DNA of 64,000 bases, taken from the NCBI RefSeq assembly GCF_001999245.1, contig NZ_CP019630.1, positions 4,245,001 through 4,309,000 on the forward strand. The letters are read 5' to 3'. The position numbers and the translations under genes were made by a program. Below, in pieces: positions 44,525 through 52,551 of this stretch; within the stretch, counting starts at the first letter, position 1, and each line of letters opens with the position of its first letter. The notes beneath the pieces were generated by a model. The model did not search any database and had not been told where the DNA came from. It saw nothing but the letters and a program-made list of their open reading frames with translations. This stretch comes from Roseibium algicola (GTDB lineage Bacteria; Pseudomonadota; Alphaproteobacteria; Rhizobiales; Stappiaceae).

Positions 44525-44954
44525 CGAACAACCCTCCGCAGATCTTGTCGTGTACCCAGCCTGAAAGGATCTACGGGGGAACCGCGTTGCCGGATTAGTG
44601 AAAGCAACCTTCTTTCGGAAAACCGCCACAGAGGAAACGGCCTGCTTTTCATCTCGCGGCTGTCTGGCGTCAAAACCACGGCTCTATGTGCGATACGGTC
44701 TCATCATGTCTCGCCTGCTGTTTTTTCTCGAAACGGTGGCAAGATTTCCAGCTGTCATGTTTTCTTCGATTTCGCGATGCAGTATAGTAAGGGAAAGCAT
44801 GGGCCTGCTGCGGACGCTGCGTCACTCAAGATGACGGCATCTGGAGCGGATCGGGTCTAACAGCATGCAGCCGGTGAAATTCTCCGGCACAATTTCCATT
44901 TCTCAGGTGAGACCGCATCGTGCGGAACCTTAGGCGTCAGCTTGGACGATTGTC
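44525..44954. other. Divergent intergenic region upstream of clpS
   Basis: 430 bp between the chalcone-isomerase-like gene and clpS, presumably holding both promoters. A 78-codon frame at 44598-44834 lacks a ribosome site and any protein-like signature. No structure stands out. Confidence 0.4.
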
Positions 44955-45257
44955 ATGAGTGAGATCGATTTCAAACCGAAACTGAAGCAAAAGACGAAGG
45001 TGCAGCGGCCAAAGCTTTACAAGGTGATGCTGCTGAACGACGACTATACGCCGCGGGAATTTGTCGTCCTGATCCTGAAGGCGGAGTTCCGTCTGGATGA
45101 GTCCCAAGCTGAGGTCGTGATGATGACAGCGCACCAGAAGGGCATCTGTGTTGTCTCCGTCTATCCGCGAGACGTCGCCGAAACCAAGGCTACGCGCGCT
45201 ATCGATGCTGCGGTTCAGCTTGGCTATCCGCTGCAGTTCACCGTTGAGCCTGAGTGA
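44955..45257 (+). CDS. clpS: ATP-dependent Clp protease adaptor ClpS (100 aa)
   Basis: Delivers N-end-rule substrates to ClpAP. The motif YKVMLLNDDYTPREFVV contains the Asn-Asp-Asp residues that bind the N-terminal residue, and VMMTAHQKG is the ClpA-binding helix. Alphaproteobacteria often carry two clpS genes; this one has a short basic N-terminus (KLKQKTKVQRPK). clpA is not adjacent, which suggests a separately placed copy of the ClpS2 type. Confidence 0.93.
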   Translation: MSEIDFKPKLKQKTKVQRPKLYKVMLLNDDYTPREFVVLILKAEFRLDESQAEVVMMTAHQKGICVVSVYPRDVAETKATRAIDAAVQLGYPLQFTVEPE

Positions 45258-45500
45258 ATCTACGGTCGGCTAAATTCCTTCGTCAATTGTCATCGTCCAT
45301 GCAGGCTTAGCCGCGCGCTCTGCCGGCAGAGACGATCTTCTTGTGTCAGGTAACTGACAAAAAAGAGCTATTTGTCTTGGGGTGACTTCCGGGGCGCAAC
45401 TCGTTCTCGCCAAACACCGGCCAGGGACGCTGTGCTGCTAAGACTGCGTTTCACCCTTGCACACCCTCATGCCGGAGGTGACTGGCACGAAATCTGCTGA

Positions 45501-45523
45501 ATATGCAATCAAACGCTGCATAT
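45501..45523. promoter_or_regulatory. Perfect 7-bp inverted repeat before the dehydratase gene
   Basis: ATATGCA and TGCATAT separated by 9 nt lie 19 bp ahead of the chosen start at 45542. Placement suggests an operator or promoter element. Upstream bases 45258-45500 show no gene. Confidence 0.35.
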
Positions 45524-45541
45524 ATCAGGATTTGTGCCAAT

Positions 45542-46546
45542 ATGGAACATTGTGCAAAGACAGTTGCTCCGAAACAGAACATTTCCTTCCGCAAGATCGT
45601 TGTAACCGGTGGCCTGGGTTTTATCGGCTCCAAGGTGTTCAGACGTGTTGCAAGGATGGCGAATGTCGCCGAGACGGTGATCCTGGACCGGGTCTCCTAC
45701 GCGGCTGATTTTCGCCGCCTGGCACCCATCGGTGAAGCGGGAGATCTTCCCGTCATTCGCGGAGATATCCGCTCGCCGATCGATGTGGCGGCTGCGCTGC
45801 ATGAATGCGACGCCGTGATCCATCTGGCGGCAGAAACCCATGTGCCGCGGTCGTTCGCAGACCCGGAACTCTTCTTTGACGTCAATGTGACCGGCACTGA
45901 AACCCTTCTGAAGGGGGCGCAGGACGCCGGCGTGAAGCATTTCATTCATGTCAGCACGGACGAAGTCTACGGTCCTGCAATGGAGGAGGTTCGCGAAACC
46001 GCTCCGATGCGGCCGACGACACCCTATGCGACCTCCAAGGCCATGGCTGAGGAAGCCGTCATGATGGCTGCGCAAAATGGCCTCAGGTCAACGATCCTGC
46101 GACCGACCAATGCTGTTGGCACCGGACAGAACCCGGAAAAGCTGTTTCCGCGTTTCGTCATGCAGGCACTGAAGGGCCAGAAGCTGACGATTGAAGGCAC
46201 GGGGGCCCAGGAACGCAGTTTTCTGCCCGTCAGCGATCTCGCGGCCGCCATCGGTCTGGTGCTCAACACACAGGACGAACAGGCGCTCGAGATCTTCAAC
46301 GTTTCCGGGGAAGAGGACTTGTCTGTGCTTGAGGTGGCGCGGCGGGTTTGCGAAATAACCGGCGTTTCCACCGGTCTTCATTTCATTCGGGATCGTGTAA
46401 CCAACGATGCGGCTTACCGGATCGACGACAGCCGCCTGCGGTCTCTCGGGTACCGACAGAAGAGCTCAGTCGATCAGGAGCTGCGCGCGATCTACCGCGA
46501 AATGCGGGCCCGTGTCCGTCGCTTTGCCGACGAAGAAAGGTTCTGA
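45542..46546 (+). CDS. NAD-dependent sugar-nucleotide dehydratase/epimerase, RmlB-like (334 aa)
   Basis: Extended SDR enzyme: NAD motif VVTGGLGFIGS (about residues 21-31), catalytic STDEVYG with Thr-Asp-Glu as in 4,6-dehydratases, and YATSK (Tyr-x-x-x-Lys). LRPTNAVGTGQNPEKLFPRF binds the nucleotide. Likely removes the 6-hydroxyl of an NDP-hexose. ATG 45542 is preferred; an ATG at 45503 would place the inverted repeat inside the gene. It overlaps the aminotransferase by one base. Confidence 0.85.
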   Translation: MEHCAKTVAPKQNISFRKIVVTGGLGFIGSKVFRRVARMANVAETVILDRVSYAADFRRLAPIGEAGDLPVIRGDIRSPIDVAAALHECDAVIHLAAETHVPRSFADPELFFDVNVTGTETLLKGAQDAGVKHFIHVSTDEVYGPAMEEVRETAPMRPTTPYATSKAMAEEAVMMAAQNGLRSTILRPTNAVGTGQNPEKLFPRFVMQALKGQKLTIEGTGAQERSFLPVSDLAAAIGLVLNTQDEQALEIFNVSGEEDLSVLEVARRVCEITGVSTGLHFIRDRVTNDAAYRIDDSRLRSLGYRQKSSVDQELRAIYREMRARVRRFADEERF

Positions 46547-47694
46547 TGCTGAGCCTGCCGACAGAAGCTGCGCTTCCGCCGATCCGCTTTCATGCGCCGC
46601 ATATTCCACCCGCAACTTACGATGCGGTGGCATCGGCGCTCAGCAGCAAACATCTGCGCTCCGGCGGGAGTTATAGCCGGAAGGCGAAGGCACTGGTGAG
46701 CCAGCATGTTGGCCATGACCGTGTGTTCCTGACCAATTCCTGCACGTCCGCACTTGAAATTTCGGCCCTTGCGCTGGATCTGGGGCCGGAAGACGAGGTC
46801 ATCGTTCCTTCGTACACCTTCTGCGCAACAGCGACGGCCTTTGCCCGCAAGGGAGCGCGGATCGTGCTGGCCGACATTGATCCGGGAACGATGATGGTAA
46901 CGCCGGAAACACTGGAGGCACGGCTGACAAGCCGGACCAGAGCTGTCGTCGTTGTGCATTATGGCGGCGCGGCAGCTCCAATGGCGGCGATCAAGGATCT
47001 GTGCGATCGGCACGGGGTCGTCATTCTGGAAGATGCGGCCCAGGCATTCGGCGCGAAGCAGGATGGCCGGGCCGTTGGGACGTGCGGTCTGTTTGCCGCC
47101 TATTCCTTCCATGAAACCAAGATCATCAGCGCAGGGCACGGCGGCGCGCTGGTGTTGAACAGCGACAATTCCCACCTGCGCGAGCGTGTTGAAGAGCTGT
47201 TGGCGCGAGGCACGAACTTTCCCGCCTTCGCAAGGGGCGAAGTCAACCACTATGAATGGACCTCGGTTTCTTCGAGCTTCGAAATGCCGGACCTGAATGC
47301 TGCCTTGCTTTACAGCCAGCTGGTGCATTCAAGAGAGATCCTCCTGAAAAGCCGCGCGATCTGGGCGTACTACGAAAAGTCCCTGCGGGATCTGCCGATC
47401 GAGATCCTGCGGCCAGGCAAGGGTACAAAGGCAAATGGCTATTCCTTTGCCTTTCTCGCAAAGGACCGGGAAACGACATACCGGATATTGCAGGGGGCTG
47501 CCCGAATGGGGCTTGGTTTGCAGTCCCACTACAAGCCGCTGCATCTTTCCAGCTTTGCCGGGCGTATCCTGGCTGGCAGCTGCGTTGGTGCGGAAAACAC
47601 GTGGGGCCGGCTGGTGCGTCTACCAGTGCACATGGACCTGAGCACCGGTGATGCTGCCCGGATCTGCGAGTTCCTGAAAGCTGAACTTGGCTGA
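46546..47694 (+). CDS. DegT/DnrJ/EryC1/StrS sugar aminotransferase, WecE-like (382 aa)
   Basis: PLP enzyme that aminates the 4-keto sugar formed by the preceding dehydratase. TNSCTSALEISALAL binds PLP phosphate, ILEDAAQAFGA positions the ring, and the Schiff-base Lys is in SFHETKIISAGHGG (about 193). Product is probably an NDP-4-amino-4,6-dideoxyhexose. Start ATG 46546 overlaps the upstream stop (TGATG). Confidence 0.88.
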   Translation: MLSLPTEAALPPIRFHAPHIPPATYDAVASALSSKHLRSGGSYSRKAKALVSQHVGHDRVFLTNSCTSALEISALALDLGPEDEVIVPSYTFCATATAFARKGARIVLADIDPGTMMVTPETLEARLTSRTRAVVVVHYGGAAAPMAAIKDLCDRHGVVILEDAAQAFGAKQDGRAVGTCGLFAAYSFHETKIISAGHGGALVLNSDNSHLRERVEELLARGTNFPAFARGEVNHYEWTSVSSSFEMPDLNAALLYSQLVHSREILLKSRAIWAYYEKSLRDLPIEILRPGKGTKANGYSFAFLAKDRETTYRILQGAARMGLGLQSHYKPLHLSSFAGRILAGSCVGAENTWGRLVRLPVHMDLSTGDAARICEFLKAELG

Positions 47695-47703
47695 AGCGAT
47701 CAG

Positions 47704-48306
47704 TTACTCCCGATTTTCAGCCGAAACCGCCCGGTGCAGCAGAGTGGCCAGGGTCTTCATTGCAAGTTGCATATGGGACATGAAACCGGCCTGTTCGAAA
47801 TAGGCAGTATCGCGCGCGAGCCGTTCGGGCAGGATTTCGCGTGCATAGACATCTTCGGCGTCGTTCGCGCCTTCGATCCGGTTCAAATTGGTCAGGGCCC
47901 ACAGGGTGCCCGGGCTGATCAGGCCAGGCAGGAACAACAGCGATCTTCGCATCTCATCGTCATAGTAACGGGCGACAATGCCAGGGTCTTCCGGCCTCGG
48001 CCCAAAGAACGCCATCTCCCCCCGCAGGATGTTGAACAACTGAGGCAGTTCGTCGAGCTTGGTGTTCCGCAGGAAGCTGCCGATGGGGGTGATACGGTTG
48101 TCCCGCACTTCGGTGATCGCGCTTGCGTCGCTTGTGCCGGGGCGCATGGTCCGGAATTTCACCATCGCAAAGGTGCCACCGCCCAGGCCGGTTCGCCGGG
48201 CGATGAAAAACGGTGCCTTCCGGTCACCAAGCCAGACGAGAACGGCGATGCCGGTCAGAAGCGGCGACAGCAGGATCAACAAAACGGCGGCGAATACCTT
48301 GCTCAT
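47704..48306 (-). CDS. Bacterial sugar transferase (undecaprenyl-phosphate glycosyl-1-phosphate transferase type, 200 aa)
   Basis: Monotopic membrane enzyme that moves a sugar-1-phosphate to undecaprenyl phosphate. One N-terminal membrane segment (AAVLLILLSPLLTGIAVLVW), then ARRTGLGGGTFAMVKFRTM, LRNTKLDELPQLFNILRGEM and FFGPRPEDPG, the three conserved blocks including the Asp-Glu catalytic pair. It is the short PglC-like form. Convergent with the aminotransferase (9 bp between stops). A longer frame upstream is rejected because it runs antisense through a terminator. Likely the lipid-linking step for the amino sugar made next door. Confidence 0.87.
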   Translation of the reverse strand: MSKVFAAVLLILLSPLLTGIAVLVWLGDRKAPFFIARRTGLGGGTFAMVKFRTMRPGTSDASAITEVRDNRITPIGSFLRNTKLDELPQLFNILRGEMAFFGPRPEDPGIVARYYDDEMRRSLLFLPGLISPGTLWALTNLNRIEGANDAEDVYAREILPERLARDTAYFEQAGFMSHMQLAMKTLATLLHRAVSAENRE

Positions 48307-48391
48307 CAAATCGTCATTGTACGGGGATGTCGCTGAAATACGCCCGGTGCGCCCGGACATTCTGCCGGAAACGCGGCAGGAAAACGGTCTT

Positions 48392-48428
48392 TGAAAAACG
48401 AGGCCCCGGACTTGGATAGCCGGGGCCT
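48392..48428 (-). terminator. Rho-independent terminator after the coiled-coil gene
   Basis: Perfect 9-bp stem aggccccgg/ccggggcct (48401-48409, 48420-48428) followed on the minus strand by cgtttttc. It lies 54 bp after the coiled-coil gene and before the sugar-transferase gene, so the latter must have its own promoter between 48307 and 48391. Confidence 0.88.
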
Positions 48429-48481
48429 GATCTGCTCTTGTTATCTGTGGCCGGATGACAAATGCCGGACAGAGGGCTGCG

Positions 48482-49963
48482 TCAGTCGCGCAGCTTGACG
48501 ATCTTGTCGTCGCCGCCGTTCGGAGTGTTGTCGTCCGGACCGTCGTCGTCGGATCCGTCGCCGTCAATGTCGATCGGCTCGAATTCGTTCGAAAGCGGCT
48601 CGGTAATGCCAAGCTCGGCAGCCGGATCGTAGCCTTCGGTCAGTCCGAGTTCTTCGGCCGGACCGCGGCCTTCCATTGCCATCTGATAGTTGACTATGAC
48701 CGACTTCAGCTGGACGATCTGCTCGTTGGCAGTGTCGACCTGGATCTTGTAACGCTGCAGACGCTTGTTCTCTTCGATCAGGTCTTCCAGATTGTCGGCA
48801 TATTTCTGGTTTTGGTTGCGCTGGTGGTTCAGGTCCGTCAGGGCCGAGTTGTAGCGCAGGTTCAGCTCACGCAGTTTGGCGGTGGTCGCCATCAGCTCGT
48901 TGCGGTCTTTTTCGTGGTTCTTCTGCGCACTGTCGAGCAGATGTTCGATTTCCTGCATGCGCTTGAGAAGATCGCGGCTGCGTTCCTTCAGCGTGGAGTT
49001 CTCGCGCGCCATCTCCTGCAGAGACTGGGCGCCGATGCGGCGCTGGGACGAGAGGTTTTCGATTTCCGCATTCAGCGCATAGACCTCGTTGTCGTGCTTG
49101 CGCTGTTCTTCCTCAAGCCGGCTCTTGGCGTAGGCCAGTTCCTGATTGGCAACATCCAGGTGAGACTTGAGGTCGATGTTGTCGTTGCGGAATTCGCCGA
49201 CTTCGCGCTTGACCGCTTCCAGCTCGCTGGTGACCTGGTTGTTCTTGCGGATTTCGTCTTCCAGCAGCTTGGCGCTTTCGGACAGGTTCTGCTGCAGTTC
49301 CTTTTCGCGGTGACGAACCGCTTCCAGATCGGAACCGAGGCTCTCGGCATGTTTTTCCAGCGTCTCGAACTTGGCCTTGAGGTCGTTGAGCTTGCCGGAA
49401 AGATCAGACACCTGGGAATTGGCTTCCACGAGCTTGGCGCTCTGCAGCCGGTATTCCTCGTTGACCTTCTTGTTGTTGTCGCGAATGGAGACGATGTCGT
49501 TACGGGCGGTTTCCAGCGCCGTGCGGGTCTCGGTTGCACGCTTGCGCAGGGAATGGACTTCGGCCTGGGCATCTTCCAGCTGGGTGGTGAGCGTCCGGAC
49601 CTTGTGTTCGGCGTCAAGCAGGTCGGTGGAGATCTTGGCGTTTTCGGATTTCAGCCGGACCTCGGTTTCCACGGTCGTCCGGGAGCCTTCAAGGTATTCG
49701 GCCATCAGGCGGATCGACGTCTGGCTTTCCGCAGCAAACGCAGCCATCTGTTCGAAGGTCTGGTTGAGACCGCCGATGCGGGACTTGAGCCCGTCCAGAT
49801 GGTTCATCTTTTCCTGCATTTTCAGGGCGAACGGGGAAAGATGCTCGATATTGCTCTTTTCAGGAGCCTGTGCGGTTTCCTGAATTTCGCTTGCCTCTTT
49901 CACGGTCTCGACCCGCTGCTCCTGGTCACCGCCGGGGCGCGAGGATTTCGAGAAAATGCCCAT
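48482..49963 (-). CDS. Long coiled-coil protein, crescentin-like architecture (493 aa)
   Basis: Residues about 45-420 are almost pure heptad coiled coil with few breaks and no Pro (LESEVRL-type patterns, KHAESLGSDLEAVRHREKEL). A short basic head (MGIFSKSSRPGG) precedes it, and the tail is strongly acidic (DIDGDGSDDDGPDDN) before KIVKLRD. There are no Walker motifs, so it is not SMC. Head-rod-tail layout and length resemble crescentin and other bacterial intermediate-filament-like proteins; this is architecture only, not proven homology. Strong terminator follows. Confidence 0.72.
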   Translation of the reverse strand: MGIFSKSSRPGGDQEQRVETVKEASEIQETAQAPEKSNIEHLSPFALKMQEKMNHLDGLKSRIGGLNQTFEQMAAFAAESQTSIRLMAEYLEGSRTTVETEVRLKSENAKISTDLLDAEHKVRTLTTQLEDAQAEVHSLRKRATETRTALETARNDIVSIRDNNKKVNEEYRLQSAKLVEANSQVSDLSGKLNDLKAKFETLEKHAESLGSDLEAVRHREKELQQNLSESAKLLEDEIRKNNQVTSELEAVKREVGEFRNDNIDLKSHLDVANQELAYAKSRLEEEQRKHDNEVYALNAEIENLSSQRRIGAQSLQEMARENSTLKERSRDLLKRMQEIEHLLDSAQKNHEKDRNELMATTAKLRELNLRYNSALTDLNHQRNQNQKYADNLEDLIEENKRLQRYKIQVDTANEQIVQLKSVIVNYQMAMEGRGPAEELGLTEGYDPAAELGITEPLSNEFEPIDIDGDGSDDDGPDDNTPNGGDDKIVKLRD

Positions 49964-50230
49964 TCCTGTCTCCTGACTTTCCCGCCGGCGCCGCCCGGCG
50001 AAAGATACGCAAAACTTTAACTCTTTATTAACCCATAAGCGCTGGCGGTTTCAACGACTCAGGGCAAGCTGACCGCAGAATACAGTGTGAAGTGTTACCC
50101 TCAAAAGACAGATATCCCCGGCATTTTAACGGATTTGCACCTATGGTTAACAAGTGTGGCGGGTTGCAACGGGCCGCACATGCCGCAAAGACTGTTTGCG
50201 GGCCGTTCCGAAGTGGGAAGGAGAGAGGGC

Positions 50231-50521
50231 ATGACACCCGCTTATCTGATCTTCATGACCTTCATGACGCTGGCATTTCTCCTGATGATTGCCGGCTATG
50301 TGAGCGCTCTTTTGTTCATCAAGCGTCTCAACCTTCTGGAGGAGGCTGCGTTTTCGCCGCTGAAGGGCGTTGGTATGTGGAAACGGATGTTCACGCCTGG
50401 CGGGTTTGGTGACGAGGCTGAACCCGGACGCCGCCGCATCGCTCGGCTCTATTTTCTGGCGCTGGCGGCTTTCGCGATTGCCATCGTCCTGTTTTTCGTT
50501 CTGCCGGCGGTCCCTCGATAA
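50231..50521 (+). CDS. Small inner-membrane protein, two helices (96 aa)
   Basis: Excellent ribosome site (aaggagagagggc) before ATG 50231. Hydrophobic helices at about 8-30 and 73-93, with a polar loop between (KRMFTPGGFGDEAEPGRRRIARLYF). No family recognised. Function unknown. Confidence 0.65.
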   Translation: MTPAYLIFMTFMTLAFLLMIAGYVSALLFIKRLNLLEEAAFSPLKGVGMWKRMFTPGGFGDEAEPGRRRIARLYFLALAAFAIAIVLFFVLPAVPR

Positions 50522-50622
50522 ATCCGGGCCGGATTGGCTTAATCTTCACTGATTGCAGTTGACGTCACTTGCCGTATCCGCCGAAATGCCGGGGATTTCT
50601 GAAAGTTTCCGCGGAGACAGAT

Positions 50623-50997
50623 ATGCGTATTTTCCAAAAGACATTCCTGTTGGGTCTTGCTCTCTTTTTCTTTTCGTATCTCCCTGCCAGTGCCTATCAG
50701 GTGTTTCACACCTACAGGATTGCGGGCAGCGATATTCTGGCCGTTGCTGAAGGAAACCATGTCGATGAAGACCCGCTTGTCCTGTCCCTGAAGCTCGACA
50801 TCGGCAGTGGGGAAACAACCGATCTGGCGATCGAGACCGACGGCGACATTGAAGAATGCAAGCTCCAGCTTGAAACCATCATGGGATCGCACTCGGCCTA
50901 TGCGGAAATCGTCGTCGACATGAATGCCCAGACCATGAACGGCGTCCTGATGATCCAGTGTGCAGTCTTTCATGGGCTGTTTCCGGAGAAGCAATAG
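50623..50997 (+). CDS. Exported protein of unknown function (124 aa)
   Basis: ATG 50623 gives a clear signal peptide (KTFLLGLALFFFSYLPASAYQ). The mature part is beta-rich and acidic with two Cys (IEECKLQLET, MIQCAVFHG), perhaps one disulfide. An upstream ATG at 50569 would put charged residues before the signal peptide and is not favoured. It follows the small membrane protein by 101 bp. No family recognised. Confidence 0.6.
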   Translation: MRIFQKTFLLGLALFFFSYLPASAYQVFHTYRIAGSDILAVAEGNHVDEDPLVLSLKLDIGSGETTDLAIETDGDIEECKLQLETIMGSHSAYAEIVVDMNAQTMNGVLMIQCAVFHGLFPEKQ

Positions 50998-51118
50998 GTC
51001 CGCCCTAAAGCATCAATCGACCGCCATTCCAGATCGGCTCTCGGCTTGCACCTCGCTTGTCCGAAATGATGGTGGTGTTTTGGGGCAAAGGTTCCTTTCA
51101 GCCCCTCCCGCGAAGGCT

Positions 51119-52324
51119 CTAGTCCCCCATCTCGTCGATCGTCCAGCTCAGGGGCCAGCCCTCGGGCGGGCCGGTGATGCCGTCGCAGTCGGTCTTTTCG
51201 AGATATTCCATCAGGGTGTAGTTGCCGCTTTCAGCTTCTACCTCGTGGCGCTCGAAGGTGCCGCAGTCGTAGTTGGGCGAGTGGTAGGTGGTGCCCGTCA
51301 CCTGGCCGCTGCCCGGGTCGTAGAACAGGTTGTTGACCAGGGCATGGTTGGGCTGGTTGAAGCCGGGGGGTGTCTCGAACTCCTTCCACTCGTCCAGCGA
51401 CGGATCGAACGGAACATGCATCGCCATGTAGTAAGGAACGTTGAGGTCGGCCATCTGACAGGGAACAACCCAGGTCTCCACGTCGCCTTCCGCGTAGTAT
51501 TGCGCGCCGAAGGCGGGCACCGTTTCCGCAAGCTGACACCCCAGCGTGCGGTAGCCCATCATCTGGATCTCGTCCGGAAGCTCGCTGACCGTATAGACCT
51601 GACCAATCCCGCCGCGGTTGACGCCGCTGTTGCTGGTCTCCTGAGAGGGCATGATCGGTGGCGGCAGATCGTCGACGGGTGCCTCGGCAACCGTTTCGGC
51701 TGGTGCCGGAGACGGGGCGGGAGCAGGCTGTGCCGGTGACGGGGATGAAGCGGCGGCTGCGGCAATGCCGGTGGCTTTGGCAGAAGGCAAACCTCCCCAG
51801 GCCACGATGGCGTCCTGCCGGCCGATGCGACCCTGCACTTCATCCATTTTCAGGAGTGCATGGGTGATGCCGACGAGCGAGACTTCGTAGGTGATCGTGC
51901 CTGTGCTACCGCCAAATTCGATCTGGATCGCAGCGTCCTGGCCGAGGCGCAGGTTTTCGATCAGGTCCCGGTCGGCGTCACCACCGAAGGTCATCTCATT
52001 GCCGGTGTAGACCTTTGCTGCCTTGCCGAAGAAACCGACATTGTCCTCGTCGCCTTCGATTTCGATCCGGGCGCGCATGCCGGTTTCGAGCGGCGTTTTC
52101 GGCCTCAGGGTTACAAAAACCTGCGCGTCTGCCTTGGCGCTGCGTTCCACCTTCAGCCTGAACGCTTCGTCATTGGAACCGGTGCCTTCGGTTTCGGCAA
52201 TGCAGTAGGTCTTCTCGTTGCAACGTAGCGACCAGTCGCCGAATTCGGTTCTCGCGAGTTCGGCTGCCGCTGGCCCGGCAAGGACCAGCGCGAGCGATGA
52301 AAATGCAAGTATTTGTTTTGTCAT
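51119..52324 (-). CDS. Exported IalB/DUF1176-like protein with Ala/Pro-rich linker (401 aa)
   Basis: Signal peptide ends GPAAA. The N-terminal half (EFGDWSLRCNEKTYCIAETEG, LRPKTPLETGMRARIEIEG) resembles invasion-associated protein B. A linker of about 40 residues of Ala, Pro and Ser (PAQPAPAPSPAPAET) leads to a second domain with paired cysteines (CQLAETVP, VVPCQMADLN, DCGTFERHE, KTDCDGITG). ATG 52324 has gaggggg upstream. Probably periplasmic, perhaps spanning the cell wall. Related in plan to the protein at 36542-37639. Confidence 0.7.
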   Translation of the reverse strand: MTKQILAFSSLALVLAGPAAAELARTEFGDWSLRCNEKTYCIAETEGTGSNDEAFRLKVERSAKADAQVFVTLRPKTPLETGMRARIEIEGDEDNVGFFGKAAKVYTGNEMTFGGDADRDLIENLRLGQDAAIQIEFGGSTGTITYEVSLVGITHALLKMDEVQGRIGRQDAIVAWGGLPSAKATGIAAAAASSPSPAQPAPAPSPAPAETVAEAPVDDLPPPIMPSQETSNSGVNRGGIGQVYTVSELPDEIQMMGYRTLGCQLAETVPAFGAQYYAEGDVETWVVPCQMADLNVPYYMAMHVPFDPSLDEWKEFETPPGFNQPNHALVNNLFYDPGSGQVTGTTYHSPNYDCGTFERHEVEAESGNYTLMEYLEKTDCDGITGPPEGWPLSWTIDEMGD

Positions 52325-52551
52325 GTCAGCCCCCTCTGACAATGCCGGCTGGTCGCCGGCCCCCAACCCACCATGACCCTGTGCGACCGCAAGTCAATCG
52401 GGCGAAAGACGGATGTACGGAAAGTCGAGGTGACGCGAGGGCACAACCGCATCCGCCAAAATGACGTTGGAACAAAAGCTCCGGTCACTTGTTTTCCTTC
52501 GAGTGTTCCAGGCCGTGATCGGTTCGGGAAAGTTCGTTGGGGGGCGAGAGG

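Noticed and set aside
44598..44834. 78-codon frame between the chalcone-isomerase-like gene and clpS
   Set aside because: No ribosome site, no motif, and it lies where promoters are expected.
48307..48612. Upstream extension of the sugar-transferase gene
   Set aside because: It crosses a clear terminator and the end of the coiled-coil gene on the same strand and encodes Thr/Arg-rich nonsense.
48455..50020. 521-codon plus-strand frame opposite the coiled-coil gene
   Set aside because: Shadow of heptad codon usage; runs through the terminator.
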